A program made the translations under genes and the position numbers. The notes below the pieces were generated by a model that was given only the letters and a program-made list of their open reading frames with translations, did not search any database and was not told the DNA's origin. From Actinomadura rupiterrae (GTDB lineage: Bacteria > Actinomycetota > Actinomycetes > Streptosporangiales > Streptosporangiaceae), in the NCBI RefSeq assembly GCF_024172125.1, contig NZ_JAMZEA010000011.1, positions 1 through 64,000 of the forward strand: a stretch of 64,000 bases of DNA. The letters are read 5' to 3'. Every line of letters starts with the position of its first letter. Positions within the stretch are counted from its first letter, which is position 1. Below, piece by piece: positions 1-13,400 of this stretch.

Positions 1-690
1 CACGTGGAGACCCTGGAGGACGAACCGGGCCTGTTCGTTTTGTTCTCCTCGATCGCCGGCGTCCTGGGTTCGGCAGGCCAAGCCGGCTACGCGGCAGCCA
101 ACACCTTCCTGGACGCGCTCGCCCGGCACCGCCGCGCCCAAGGACTCCCCGCAACCTCACTGGCCTGGGGTCTATGGGCCTCGCCGAGCGGCATGACCTC
201 CCACTTGGGCGACAGCGACCAGGCCCGCCTGCAGCGCGGTGGTCTCCTCCCACTCACCACCGACCAAGGCCTGCAGCTCCTGGACGCAGCCCTCGCCAGC
301 ACCGACCCCGCACCCGTCCCAGCCCGGATCGACACCACTGCCCTGCGCGCCGACACCGCGCCACCGATGCTGGCTGGGCTGGCGCCCACACAACGCGCAG
401 TGGCCTCCCAGGGAGAGAGCGCAGGCGCGGACTCGTTGCGGGTTGGGCTGGCGGGTCTGGATGCGGATCATCGCTTGTCGGTGGTGCTGGATTTGGTGCG
501 TGCCCATGCTGCGGCGGTGTTGGGTCATGCGGCTGGCGTGGAGATCGATCCGGGGCAGGCGTTCCGTGATCTGGGCTTTGACTCTCTGGGGGCGGTGGAG
601 TTCCGTAACCGGTTGTCGGCCGCGGCAGGAGTGCGGTTGCCGTCGACGATGACCTTCGACTACCCGACTCCTGAACTGCTCGCGCGGTTC
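1..690 (+). other. PKS domains: C-terminal part of KR, then ACP (end of an upstream module)
   Basis: The first 270 bases encode the end of a ketoreductase, including the active-site YAAAN motif. The ACP follows at about 424-690; its phosphopantetheine serine sits in GFDSL, with the Ser codon at 583-585. The earlier domains of this module lie left of the window, so its extender unit and reduction level cannot be read here. Confidence 0.9.
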
Positions 691-3600
691 CTGCTGTCCG
701 AAGTGGTCGACGATGCTCCGGTGGCGTCCGCGACCTCAGTCGTGGCCGGACGGGCGGCCGCAGACGACGAACCGGTGGCGATCGTGGGGATGAGCTGCCG
801 TTTTCCCGGCGGTGTCGTGTCGCCCGAGGGGCTCTGGGAAGTCGTTGCCGCGGGCCGCGATGTGATTTCGGAGTTCCCCGGTGACCGCGGCTGGGATGTG
901 ACGGCCATCTTCGATCCCGAGCCTGGCACGCCGGGCAAGTCGTATACGCGTCGAGGCGGTTTCCTTGAGGCTGCGGGCGAGTTCGATGCGGGGTTCTTCG
1001 GGATCAGTCCGCGTGAGGCCATGGGCATGGATCCGCAGCAGCGCTTGCTGTTGGAGGCGGTGTGGGAGGCGTTCGAGCGCGCTGGGATTGACCCGGCCGG
1101 GCTCCGCGGCAGCTCCACAGGAATCTTCGCCGGACTGATCGCACAAGGCTACGGCGGCGGTCTCGGGTCAGGCGTGAACGGCGTGGGTGTTAGCGGTGCG
1201 GAAGGCTATGGGCTGACCGGCACCACCGGAAGCGTGGCGTCGGGGCGGGTGTCGTATGCGCTGGGTTTGGAGGGCCCAGCGGTGACGATCGACACGGCCT
1301 GTTCCTCGTCGTTGGTGGCGTTGCATCTGGCGTGCCAGTCGGTCCGTTCTGGCGAATCCGAACTTGCCGTTGCTGGTGGTGTCACGGTGATGGCGTCGCC
1401 GGGGATGTTCGTTGAGTTCTCGCGGCAGCGTGGTCTGGCGCCGGACGGTCGCTGCAAGTCGTTCGGTGAGGACGCGGATGGGACGGCCTGGGCCGAGGGT
1501 GTCGGTGTGGTTGTGGTCGAGCGTCTGTCGGAAGCTCGCCGCCTTGGTCATCGTGTGCTGGCGGTGGTGCGCGGTTCGGCGGTCAATCAGGACGGTGCGA
1601 GCAACGGGTTGACGGCGCCGAATGGTCCTTCTCAACAGCGGGTGATTCGCCAGGCCCTGGCGAACTCTGGGCTGGGCATTGAGGACGTCGATGTGGTCGA
1701 GGCGCATGGCACCGGGACCAGCCTCGGGGATCCGATCGAGGCGCAGGCGCTGTTGGCGACCTATGGCCAGCGTTCGCAGGACGGTCCGCCGCTGTGGTTG
1801 GGCTCGTTGAAGTCGAACATGGGTCATGCCCAGGCCGCTGCGGGCGTTGCCGGTGTGATCAAGATGGTGCAGGCCCTGCACCACGACACCCTGCCCGCAA
1901 CGCTGCATGCCGACGAGCCCAGTTCCCACGTGGATTGGGACGCCGGCCACGTCCAATTGCTGACCGACGCTCAGCCCTGGCCGGCCGATCATGTTCGTCG
2001 TGCGGCGGTTTCGTCGTTCGGGATCAGTGGCACCAACGCCCACGTCATCATCGAGGAGCCGCCCGGTTCTGCGGCCGTTGCCCAGGAAGAAGCCACGGGC
2101 GCGAAGCCGCCGGTTATCCCGTGGGTCCTCTCGGCCAAATCGCCCCGTGCGCTGTCGGGTCAGGCGCGCAAGCTGGTGGATTTTGCGGCCGGGTTGGACG
2201 GTTCGCAGCGGTCGGCTCTGGATGTGGGTTGGTCGTTGGTGTCGGGTCGTTCGGTGTTCGATCACCGTGCGGTGGTGTTGGCCGGGGCTGGTGAGGGGCT
2301 GGTCGAGGGTCTGCAGAGCCTGGTTTCCGGTGCGGAGCATCCCGGTGTCGTTGTCGGTTCGGGTGCTGGGGTGGCGGGTTCTGGGCGGGTTCTGGTCTTC
2401 GGTGGTCAGGGTTCGCAGTGGCTGGGGATGGGCCGGGAGCTGCTGGAGTCCTCGCCGGTGTTCGCGGCTTCGATCAGCGAGTGCGAAGAGGTTTTCGGCG
2501 GTTTGGTCGATTGGTCCTTGACTGACACACTGCGTGGCAGCGGTCCAGGTCTGGGCGATGTGGACCGGGTGGATGTGGTCCAGCCGGTGCTGTTTGCGGT
2601 GATGGTGTCGCTGGCCCGGCTGTGGAAGTGGGTGGGTGTCGAGCCCGATGCGGTGGTGGGGCACTCGCAAGGGGAGATCGCCGCCGCGTATGTAGCGGGT
2701 GCGTTGAGTCTGGCGGACGCCGCCCGGGTGGTGGTCCTGCGGTCCCAGGTTCTGGCTGAAGTTGCTGGCAGGGGTGGGATGGCGGCGGTGTCCGCCCCTG
2801 TCGAGCAGGTCACCGATTGGCTGACCGGGTGGGATGGCCGGTTGGAGGTCGCGGCGGTGAACGGGCCGTTGTCGGTGGTGGTGTCCGGCGACGTCGACCC
2901 GGTCGCAGAGTTCGTCGACTGGTGCGAGGGCGAGGGCATCCGGGCGCGTCGGTTGGCGGTGGACTACGCAAGTCATTGCTCGCAGATGGAGCCGCTGCGG
3001 GAACAGATCCTTGACGCGTTGCAGGGGATAAGCCCCCAATCGGTGTCGACGGCGTTCTATTCGACGGTGACGGGCGGTCGTATCGACACCGCCCAGCTGG
3101 ATGGGGCCTACTGGTTTGAGAACCTGCGGCGCCAGGTGCGGTTTGACGATGCGTCCCGGGCACTGCTGGCCGATGGATTCCGGGTGTTCATCGAGGCGAC
3201 TCCGCATCCGTCGCTGGTCACTTCGATTCACGACACCGCCGAGGCGTCCGACTCCGGGCCGCTGGTGGCAGTGGGGTCGCTTCGCCGCGACCGGGGCGGA
3301 CTGGATCAGTTCCTCACCTCGGTCGCGCAGGCCTTCGTCGCCGGCGTCGAGGTGGACTGGAAACAGATCTTCGAGGGCACCGGCGCAAGCTGGACCGACC
3401 TTCCCACCTACGCCTTCGACCACAGGCATTACTGGCTGAACGCCCGCACCGCCCACGACGTTGACGGGGTCGGGCTGTCGGCGGTGGAGCATCCGCTCCT
3501 CGGCGCGGCAGTGGAACTGCCCGATGGCGGCGTCGTCCTCACCGGACGCCTGTCGATGGGAGAGAACGCGTGGTTGGCCGACCACGCCGTCCTGGGACAC

Positions 3601-6600
3601 GTCCTGCTCCCCGGGACCGGCTTCGTTGAGGTGGCGGTCCTGGCCGGCGATCACGTCGGCGCCGCTCATCTTCGCGAGCTGGTTCTGCATGCCCCGCTTC
3701 CGTTGACCAGGGAGCAGGCGAACCAGCTGCAAGTAATGCTGACACCGCCGACGAAAGCTGCGGACGGAACGGCATCCACCGACGGCGAATGGCGAGTGGC
3801 CATCTACTCGCGGCCGGAAGGCCAGCCTGACCAGACGTGGACCCTTCACGCCGAAGGCACGCTGGAAAGCGAGCCCTCGACCGCACGCGCGGCGGCGAGT
3901 GACTGGGAGACGAAGGCGTGGCCTCCGCTGGGCGCGGAAGCAGTGGACATGGATGACACATACGAACGGCTGTCAGGCCGTGGCTATGAGTATGGTCCGG
4001 TCTTCCAGGGGCTCGCCGGTGTGTGGCGGCGCGGCTCGGAGGTGTTCGTTGAGGCGGCCCTGCCCGAGAGGGCGCGCAGTGAGGCGTCTCGGTTCGGTCT
4101 GCATCCGGCACTTCTGGACTCGGTGCTGCATGCCGCCCTGCTGACCGACGTCATCGAGGGATCCGGTGCTGAGGGGCGGGTCGCGCTGCCGTACAGCTGG
4201 AACCACGTGGCGCTGCATGCGACTGGCGCGGCGACCGTCCGGGCCAGGCTGGTTTCCCAAGGTCCAGACGAGCTGGGCATTGAGGTGGTGGACGCTGCCG
4301 GGCAGCCGGTGTTGACCGCCGGCTCGCTGCTGACCCGCCAGATCGACCCGGCCCGCCTGCGCCAGGTGTCGTCGAGCGCCGACTGGCTCTACCACCTTGC
4401 GTGGACGCAGATGGAACTGGCCGCCGCCGATGCCGTTTCCGAAATGCTTGAGGCCGGCGCGGGCCCCTCCGATGATCTCGGTGACGAGGTCGCCCTGGTC
4501 ACCGTCGACCGGGACGGATCGGTGACCTGCCGGAGAGTGCTCCAACGAGTCTCTTGCTGTACTGCCGGTCCGACTTCGGCGCAGCGCCCGACGACGAAAC
4601 CTCCGTCGAGCCGGCGCAGGATTCGCCAGGCGTGGTGGACGGCCTGGTGTGTGGCGTCCTGCGGGTGGTGCAGTGGTGGTTGGAGCGTGGTGGTGAGGGT
4701 CGCCTGGTGGTGGTGACTCGTGGTGGTGTCGCCTGGGAACCGAATGGTGTGAGTGATCTGGCTGCTGCTGCGGTGTGGGGTCTGGTGCGTTCGGCGCAGA
4801 GCGAGAACCCGGACCGGATCGTGCTCGTGGACGTACCGGACTGGGATGCATCGGCGCGGACGGTGGCCGACGCAGCCGGTCTAGGCGAGCCGCAGGTGGC
4901 GTTGCGCGGAGGACAGATATGGGCGCCACGCTTGCAGAAGCTGTCTGAAAGCGACCTCCTTCCCATTCCCGCGGCAGCCCCGCTTCTTTCCCCTGCTTCT
5001 GGTGAAGCTTCCCCCGATTCGTATGTTGGCGGTGAATTGAAGGGTGAGAGCGACGGCTGGGCTTTGGGCGTGGTGGATGGCGGGGGTTCGTTGGATGGCG
5101 TGGGTCTGGTGGCCGGTGAGGGCTCAGGCGAGTTGGCCGCCGGTGAGGTCCGCGTTGCTGTGGCCGCAGTCGGGCTGAACTTCCGGGACGTGTTGATGGC
5201 GTTGGGCATGTACCCCGGTTCGGAGGTAAGGATCGGTGGCGAGGGCTCGGGCGTGGTCGTGGAGACCGGCCCCGGCGTGCACAACGTGTCGGTCGGGGAT
5301 CGGGTGATGGGCCTGTTCCGGGGTGGGATCGGCCCGGTATCGGTTACCGATCATCGGTTGCTGGTGCGGGTTCCCGCAGGCCTGGGTCTGGTGGAGGCCG
5401 CAGGCGTCCCGGTGGTGTTCGCGACCGCCTTTTATGGGTTGCGTGATCTGGGCGGTCTGTCTGCGGGGGAGACGGTGTTGGTCCATGCCGCTTCTGGTGG
5501 TGTGGGGATGCGCTGCGGTGCAGCTCGGCGCGGGCCTGGGGCGCGCGGGTGCTTGGGCACGGCCAGCCGCGGTAAAGTGGGATTTCTGCGGGGGCAGGGG
5601 TTTGCTGCGGAGGAGATCGCTGATTCGCGGTCGACGTCGTTTGAGGGCTGACTTCCTGCGCTTGACCGGTGGTGCTGGCGTGGATGTGGTGCTGGATTGT
5701 CTGGCGGGGGAGTTTGTGGATGCGTCGTTGCGGTTGTTGCCGCGCGGCGGCCGGTTCTTGGAGATGGGCAAGACCGATATCCGCGATGCAGGACCAGATC
5801 GCCGAGCAGTATCCAGGGCGTCTGGTATCGCGCCTTCGATCCTGATGGACGCCGATCCAGAACGGCTGCAGGAGATTCCTGACTGAGATCGGCCGGGTTG
5901 TTGGAGCAGGGGTGAGGTGCAGTCCGGCTCCCGGTGTCGGTGTGGGGTGTGGGGGAGGCGCGTCGGGCGTTCCGGTTCTTCAGCCAGGCCCGCCACATCG
6001 GGAAGATCGTGCTGACCTTTCCCGCCCGGTGATGCGCCCAGGTTGCCTCGGTCATCACGGGTGGCACGGGTGGTCTGGGTGTGGTGGTGGCCCGCCACGC
6101 GGTGCAGCGCTGGGGCATGCGGGATCTGGTGCTGGTCAGTCCGTCCGTGGTCCCCGAGGCCGAAGGCATCGGCGAGGTGATCGCGGAGCTGGAGGAGGCC
6201 GGCGCCCGAGTTCGAGTGGCGGCCTGCGATGTCAGCGATCGCGCGGCTGTGCACGACCTGATCGATGGCATCCGTAGCCGACGGCGGTCGGGTCGCGGGC
6301 GTGGTCCACGCTGCCGGTGTCCTGGACGACGGTGTGGTGACCGGGTCTGACGCCTGAACGCGTGCGCCGCGTCCTGGCGGCTAAAGCGCAGGCGCGTGGA
6401 ACCTGCACGTGGAGACCCTGGAGGACTGAACCGGGTCTGTTCGTGATGTTCTCCTCGATCGCCGGCGTCCTCGGTTCGGCAGGCCAAGCCAGGCTACGCG
6501 GCAGCCAACACCTTCCTGGACGTACTCGCCCGGCACCGCCGCGCCCAAGGCCTCCCCGCAACGTCACTGGCCTGGGGCCTATGGGCCTCGCCCAGCGGCA

Positions 6601-7373
6601 TGACCTCCCACCTGGCTGACAGCGACCAGGCTCGCCTGCAGCGGGGCGGACTGCTCCCGCTCACCACCGACCAAGGCCTGCAGCTCTTGGACGCAGCCCT
6701 CGCCAGCACCGACCCCGCACCCGTCCCAGCCCGGATCGACACCGCCGCCCTGCGCGCTGACACCGCGCCGCCGATGCTGGCCGGGCTGGCGCCCACACGC
6801 CGCGCGGTGGCCTCCCAGGTGGTGGAGAGCCAGGGCGGTCTGCAGAGCAGGCTGGCGGGTCTGGCCTCCGAACAGCAGCTAGCAGTGATCCTGGATCTGA
6901 TCCGGGCGCATGCGGCCGCGATCCTTGGTCACGGTAATTCTCGCGATATTCATCCGCAGCAGGCCTTCCAGGAGTTGGGATTCGACTCCCTCGGAGCGGT
7001 CGAATTCCGCAACCGGTTGTCCACCGCGGCAGGTGTCCGCCTTCCCAGCAGCATCACCTACGACTACCCCACCCCCCAAGTCCTTGCCGCCCACATCCAC
7101 GCCGACATCACCGGCGGCGCGGATGAGAACGGCTCCACTGCGGGGCACTCGGCAAAGTCCGTCTTCGACAATCTGGAATCCCTCCTGTCCATCGCGACTG
7201 CGGACGAGGCGGAGCGGAAGAGGCTCGTCACCCGCCTGCGAGCGATCGTGACCAAATGGGACAGCAAGCCCGATGCTCACCCGGATTCCAATATCGATAT
7301 CGAGTCGGCCGAAGAAGATGAACTTTTCTCTATCATCGATAGGGAAGCCGGCTATGACTTCCGAACCAACTAA
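1..7373 (+). CDS. Modular type I polyketide synthase, 3' part of gene (5' end outside window; multiple frameshifts)
   Basis: Acyl-chain extension enzyme of a reduced polyketide pathway, acting in the cytoplasm as a multimodular dimer. The frame is already open at base 1 inside a KR domain. Domains in order: KR (C-terminal part), ACP, then a complete module KS-AT-DH-ER-KR-ACP, and a C-terminal docking region ending at TAA 7371-7373. Frame 1 is intact to about 4510. After that the coding sense jumps frame repeatedly through the ER and KR (about 4.5-6.5 kb) and is clean again from 6600 to the stop. The protein reads normally once single-base indels are allowed, so I annotate one gene rather than several. 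The stop lies 12 bases before the next PKS gene, so the two are co-transcribed. Uncertainty concerns sequence accuracy, not family. Confidence 0.9.
763..7110 (+). other. PKS module: KS-AT(methylmalonyl)-DH-ER-KR-ACP
   Basis: The KS (about 769-2060) has its cysteine in DTACSSS (codon 1300) and HGTGT (His 1705). The AT (about 2389-3300) has GHSQG (Ser 2665) and YASH (2965-2976), the pair typical of methylmalonyl-CoA selectivity. The DH (about 3480-4350) has HAVLGHVLLP (His 3583) and the DxxxH aspartate (4117). The ER (about 4960-6030) shows VGLNFRDVL and the HAASGGVG nucleotide loop before it shifts frame. The KR (about 6050-6600) retains an LDD motif at nucleotide level (B-type). The ACP serine is at 6987-6989. 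If intact, the module would saturate the beta-carbon and leave an alpha-methyl branch. Confidence 0.85.
4510..6510 (+). other. Cluster of single-base indels in ER/KR coding sequence
   Basis: Relative to the intact homologous KR at 11.7-12.2 kb and to general ER sequence, I see an extra c after atg near 5513, extra g near 5577, extra t near 5650, extra g near 5793 and 5816, extra c near 5839 and 5879, three extra c around 6140-6160 (which add one residue), extra a near 6277, extra g near 6350, a missing c near 6393, an extra t near 6426 and an extra a near 6490. Most are insertions beside an identical base. Substitutions are few. This pattern fits consensus error in a repetitive locus better than natural decay. 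Confidence 0.75.
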
Positions 7374-7480
7374 GGGGCGTCTTAGATGGCGAACGAAGAT
7401 AAGTACGTCCAGTACCTGAAGCGCATGACCGTTGATCTGCGCGAGGCTCGCCGGCGTATCACCGAACTTGAGCAGGGCGA
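7120..7480 (+). other. PKS inter-subunit docking pair (C-terminal and N-terminal)
   Basis: After its last ACP, the upstream protein ends with about 80 residues predicted helical, finishing with an acidic segment EEDELFSIIDREAGYDF, like DEBS-type C-terminal docking domains. The downstream protein opens with MANEDKYVQYLKRM and a short Arg/Glu-rich coiled coil just before its KS, the matching N-terminal type. This pairing says the two proteins hand the chain from the first to the second. Confidence 0.85.
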
Positions 7481-10400
7481 CTCGGAACCCATTGCGATCG
7501 TTGGGATGAGTTGCCGTTTCCCCGGCGGTGTCGTGTCGCCCGAGGGGCTCTGGGAAGTCGTCGCCGAGGGCCGGGACGTGATGTCGGAGTTCCCCGGCGA
7601 CCGAGGCTGGGATGTCACAGGCGTCTTCGATCCGGTGCCGGGCACGCCCGGAAGGTCATACACCCGGTGGGGTGGGTTCCTCGATGGTGCGGGGGAGTTC
7701 GATGCGGGGTTCTTCGGGATCAGTCCGCGTGAGGCCCTAGGCATGGATCCGCAGCAGCGGTTGCTGCTGGAGGCGGTGTGGGAGGCGTTCGAGCGCGCCG
7801 GCATCGATCCGGCCGGCCTTCGCGGCAGCTCTACCGGGGTCTTCGCCGGACTGATCGCACAGGGCTATGGCGGCGGGGCAGGCGTCGGCGGCACGGGCGT
7901 GACCGCGCCAGAAGTGGAGGGCTACGGACTGACGGGCTCGACGACGAGCGTGGCGTCGGGCCGGGTTTCCTACGTGCTGGGCCTGGAGGGCCCGGCCGTG
8001 ACGGTCGACACGGCGTGCTCCTCATCGCTGGTGGCGCTTGCACCTGGCGTGCCAGTCAGGTGCGGTCCGGCGAGTGTGAAGCTGGCGGTCGCCGGGGGTG
8101 TGACGGTGATGGCGAACACCGGAATGTTCGTGGAAGTTCTCACGCCAGCGTGGGCCTGGCGCCAGGACGGCCGGCTGCAAGTCCTTCAGCGAGAAGGCGC
8201 GGACTGGAACCGGCCTGGGCTGAAGGCGTTGGGCGTGGTGTTGGTAGAGCGTCTGTCAGATGGCCGCGTCGCTTGGGTCCATCGCGTGCTGGCGGTGGTA
8301 GCGCGGTTCGGCGATCAACCAGGACGGCGCGAGTAACGGGATTGACCGCGCCGAATGGTCCCTTCGCAGCAAGCGGGTGATCCGACAAGCCCTGGCCAGC
8401 GCGGGTCTGGGCGTTGAGGATGTCGATGTCGTGGAAGCCCACTGGCACCGGAACCACCCTCGGCGATCCGATCGAGGCGCAGGCGCTGTTGGCGACCTAT
8501 GGCCAGCGTCCGCAGGACGGTTCCGCCGTTGTGGCTGGGGTCGTTGAAGTCGAACATGGGGCATGCCCAGGCCGCTGCGGGTATTGCCGGTGTGATCAAG
8601 ATGGTGCAGGCCATGCACCACGACACCCTGCCCGCGACCCTGCACGCCAGCGAGCCCAGCTCCCACGTCGACTGGGATGCAGGCCACGTTCAATTGCTGA
8701 CGGAAGCCCAACCCTGGCCGGCCGACCATACCCGCCGCGCCGCGATCTCCGCCTTTGGGATCAGCGGCACGAACGCCCACGTCATCCTCGAAGACCCGCC
8801 TCCTCTGAGCAGTCCGGCGCCCTCGGATGACTCTGCGAAGCCCGACGTGGGGTTGCCAGTGGTGCCGTGGGTGTTGTCGGCCAAATCTGCGCGGGCCTTG
8901 TCGGGTCAGGCGCGCAAACTTCTGGAGCACCCCGCGGTCAAGAGTCTCGACGCTTCCGGCAGTTCGCGATCGCAGATCGCCGATGTCGGTTGGTCGTTGG
9001 TGTCGGGTCGTTCGGTGTTCGATCACCGTGCGGTGGTGTTGGCCGGGGCTGCCGAGGGCTTGGTCGAGGGTCTGCAGAGCCTGGTTTCCGGTGCGGAGCA
9101 TCCGGGTGTGGTGACGGGGTCGGGTGCTGGGCCGCTGGGTGGTCGGGTTCTGGTCTTCGGGGGTCAGGGTTCGCAGTGGTTGGGCATGGGCCGGGAGTTG
9201 CTGGAGTCCTCCCCGGTGTTCGCGGCCTCGATCAGCGAGTGTGAAGAGGCGTTCGGTGATCTGGTCGATTGGTTCTTGACCGAGACGTTGCGTGGCAGCG
9301 GTCCGCGCGCAGGTGACGTGAACCGGGTGGATGTGGTTCAGCCGGTGCTGTTTGCGGTGATGGTGTCGCTGGCCCGGCTGTGGAAGTGGATGGGTGTCGA
9401 GCCCGATGCGGTCGTGGGGCATTCCCAGGGGGAGATCGCGGCTGCGTGTGTAGCGGGCGCGCTGAGCCTGCAAGACGCCGCGCGGGTCGTAGTGCTGCGG
9501 TCCCAAGTCCTCGCTGGGGTCGCTGGCCAAGGTGGAATGGCGGCGGTGTCGGCCTCGGTCGACCAGGTCACTGACTGGCTGACCCGGTGGGATGGCCGGT
9601 TGGAGGTCGCGGCGGTGAATGGGCCGTCGTCGGTGGTGGTGTCCGGTGACGCCGACCCGGTCGCAGAATTCGTCGACTGGTGTGAGGGTGAGGGGGTTCG
9701 GGCGCGTCGGTTGGCGGTGGACTACGCCAGTCATTGCTCCCAGATGGAGCCGCTGCGCGAGCCGATCCTTCAGGCGTTGCAGGGGATACGCCCCCGATCG
9801 GTATCGACGGCGTTCTATTCGACCGTGACCGGTGGCCGGATCGACACCGCTGAGCTGGATGGGTCCTACTGGTTTGAGAACCTGCGGCAGCGGGTGCGGT
9901 TTGAGGACGCGTCCCGGGCGTTGCTGGCTGATGGGTTCCGGGTCTTCGTCGAGGCGACCCCGCACCCCTCCTTGATGTCGTCGGTTCACGACACTGCCGA
10001 GTCGTTTGACGATGGGCCGGTGGTGGCGGTGGGGTCGCTGCGCCGCGACCGTGGCGGCCTGGATCAGTTCCTCACCTCGGTCGCGCAGGCCTTCGTCGCC
10101 GGCGTCGAGGTGGACTGGAAGCAGATCTTTGAAGGCACCTGTGCCGCCTGGACCGATCTCCCGACCTACGCCTTCGATCACCGGCATTACTGGCTGAACG
10201 GCCGCAGCGGCCATGACGTGAGTGGCGTGGGGCAGTCGGCGGTAGAGCACCCGCTCCTAGGGGCGGCGGTCGAGCTCCCTGACGGCGGTGGCGTCGTCCT
10301 CACTGGACGCCTGTCGATCGGGGAGAACGCGTGGCTGGCCGACCATGCCGTCCTGGGACAGGTGCTGTTCCCCGGAACCGGGTTCGTTGAGGCTGCGATC

Positions 10401-13400
10401 CGCGCCGGGGACCAGGTCGGTGCGGGTCATCTGAGCGAGCTGACTCTGCACAATCCGCTGCTGCTCACCAAGGAGCACGCCACCCGGCTGCACGTCATGC
10501 TCACGCCGCTCTCGGACGGCTCTCAGGGCTCAGATCCCACACCGGGCGACTGGCGGGTCGTCATCTACTCGCGTCCGGACGGCCAGGAGGACCAGCCCTG
10601 GAGTCTGCATGCCGAAGGCGTCCTGTCCAGCGGCCTTGGCAGAGGCGAGGCAGGGGCCGAGATCGAGGTCGGCGGCTGGGGCGCAGGTGGCGCTTGGCCT
10701 CCACCGAGTGCAGAGGCGGTGGACATCACCGATGTGTACGACCGGCTGGCGGAACGGGGCTATGAGTACGGTCCGGCGTTCCAAGGGCTGAAGGGAGTGT
10801 GGCGGCGCGGGTCCGAAGTGTTCGTCGAAACGGTGCTGCCCGAGACGGTGCGAGCCGAGGCGCCTCGCTTCGGGATGCATCCGGCGCTTCTGGACTCGGT
10901 ACTACACGCGGGCCTGGTGACGGACGTGCTCGGAGTGGCGGCCGGCGGCCGGGTGGCGTTGCCGTTCTGCTGGAACCAGGTGGCGCTGCATGCGTCCGGC
11001 GCGGCAACCGTCCGGGCCCGGCTGGCGCCCGAAGGTCCAGACGGCCTGAGCGTCACGGTCGTCGATCCGTCCGGACAGCCGGTTCTGACCGCCGAATCAC
11101 TGCTGACAAGGCAGGTCGATCCCGCCCGGTTGAAGCAGGCGACCTCAAGAACCGACTCGCTGTACCGGCTCACATGGTCCGACATCGACAGTCTGCCGAC
11201 ATCGGCTGCCAGTACGGACGACGGCGAGAGCCGAGAGGACGTCCTGGTCGTCCCAGTGGATCAGGACGGTCCCTCCATCGAACTGCCCGACCAGGTTCCT
11301 TCGACCGTTGTGCTCTGCTGCCGCACAGCCGCAGGTTCCGACGATCCGCAGGATGTCCCAGGTCATCTCGATGGCCTGGTGTCCGGCGTCCTGAGCGCGG
11401 TCCAGCGGTGGCTGGCGCGCAGCGACGAGGATGCCCGGCTGATCGTGGTGACGTCGGGTGCGGTGGGTCGGGAGCAGGACGAAGTTCGTGACCTGGCAGG
11501 CGCAGCGGTATGGGGCCTGGTGCGTTCGGCACAGAGCGAGAACCCGGGCCGGATCAGCCTTGTGGACGTGCCCGACTGGGACACCCCGATTCCCGCCGTC
11601 CTGGCGGCCGCATCCCTTGATGAACCCCAGTGCGCGCTCCGCGATGGGCATGTCTGGGCGCCGCGTCTTCGTCGCCTCACTGGCCCGGCCCACGAGGCAA
11701 AGGGTGGTGCATCGGTCTCGACCGGCTCTCTGATCATCACGGGTGGCACGGGTGGTCTGGGTGTGCTGGTGGCCCGGCATGCGGTCGAGCGCTGGGGCGT
11801 TCGTGATGTGGTGCTGGTCAGCCGTCGCGGCCCCGAGGCCGAAGGCATCGAGGATGTGCTGGCCGAGTTGAGGAACCTCGGAGCACAGGCATGCGCGGTG
11901 ACTTGTGATGTGAGTGACCGCGCGGCTGTGCACGACCTGATCGCTGGCATCCGTGCCAGCGGTGGCCGGGTTGCGGGCATCGTCCACGCGGCCGGTGTGC
12001 TGGATGACGGTGTGGTGACCGGCCTGACGCCCGAACGCGTGCGCCGCGTCCTGGAGGCCAAAGCGCAGGCCGCGTGGAACTTGCACATGGAGACCTTGGA
12101 GGACGAGCCCGGCCTGTTCGTCATGTTCTCCTCGATCGCCGGCGTCCTCGGCTCGGCAGGCCAAGCCAGCTACGCGGCAGCCAACACCTTCCTGGACGCG
12201 CTCGCCTGGCACCGCCGCACGCAAGGACTCCCTGCGGCATCGCTGGCGTGGGGGTTGTGGGCGTCCGCCAGCGGCATGACCTCACACCTGGACACCACCG
12301 ACCAAGCCCGACTGCAACGCGGCGGTCTCCTCCCACTCACCACCGACCAAAGCCTGGAGCTCCTGGACGCAGCCCTCGCCAGCGACCATCCGGCACCCGT
12401 TCCGGCCCGATTCGATGCCGCTTCAATGCAGTCCGCAGTAACGCTGCCGCCGATGTTGGCTGGGCTGGCGCCCACACGACGCGCGGTGGCCTCCCAGGCA
12501 GAGGGAGCAGGCGGGGATTCGTTGCGGGCTCGGCTGGCGGGCCTGGATGCCGATCGCCGCATGCCGGTGGTGCTGGATCTGGTGCGGAGCCATGCAGCGG
12601 CGGTGTTGGGCCACGCGGGTGGGGCGGAGATCGATCCAGGTCAAGCATTTCAGGATCTGGGCTTTGACTCCCTAGGTGCGGTGGAGTTCCGTAATCGGTT
12701 GTCGGCTGCGGCAGGTGTGCGGTTGCCGTCGACGATGACTTTCGACTACCCGACTCCTGAACTGCTCGCGCGCTTCCTGCTGTCCGAAGTGGTGGACGAT
12801 GCTCCGGTGGCGTCCGCGACCTCGGTCGTGGCCGGACGGGCGGCCATGGACGATGAGCCGGTGGCGATCGTGGGGATGAGTTGCCGTTTCCCAGGCGGCG
12901 TGGTGTCGCCGGAAGGCTTGTGGGATCTGGTCGCTGAAGGCCGCGACGTGATCTCGGAGTTCCCTGATGATCGCGGCTGGGACGTGGCGGGGATCTTCGA
13001 TCCCGAGCCTGGCGTGCCGGGCAAGTCCTACACCCGGTGGGGCGGATTCGTAGAGGGCGCTACGGAGTTCGACGCGGGCTTCTTCGGCATCAGTCCGCGT
13101 GAGGCCATGGGCATGGATCCGCAGCAGCGTTTGCTGCTGGAGGCGGTGTGGGAGGCATTCGAGCGCGCTGGGATTGACCCGGCCGGGCTCCGCGGCAGCT
13201 CCACCGGAGTCTTCGCGGGCATGATCTCCCAGGGGTACATGGGCGGTGCCGAACTCGAAGGCTTCCGGCTCACAGGAACGACGGCGAGCGTTGCATCGGG
13301 CCGGGTTTCCTACGTGCTGGGCCTGGAGGGCCCAGCCGTGACGGTCGACACAGCGTGCTCCTCGTCGCTGGTGGCGTTGCACCTCGCGTGCCAGTCGGTC

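Noticed and set aside
1168..3849. 893-codon open frame antisense to the PKS
   Set aside because: High-GC mirror frame of an intact KS/AT/DH coding sequence; Arg/His/Pro-rich with no domain or ribosome site.
4554..5651. Separate 365-codon gene encoding an ER domain
   Set aside because: Begins at TTG in mid-domain; it is the frameshifted continuation of the upstream PKS, not an independent enoyl reductase.
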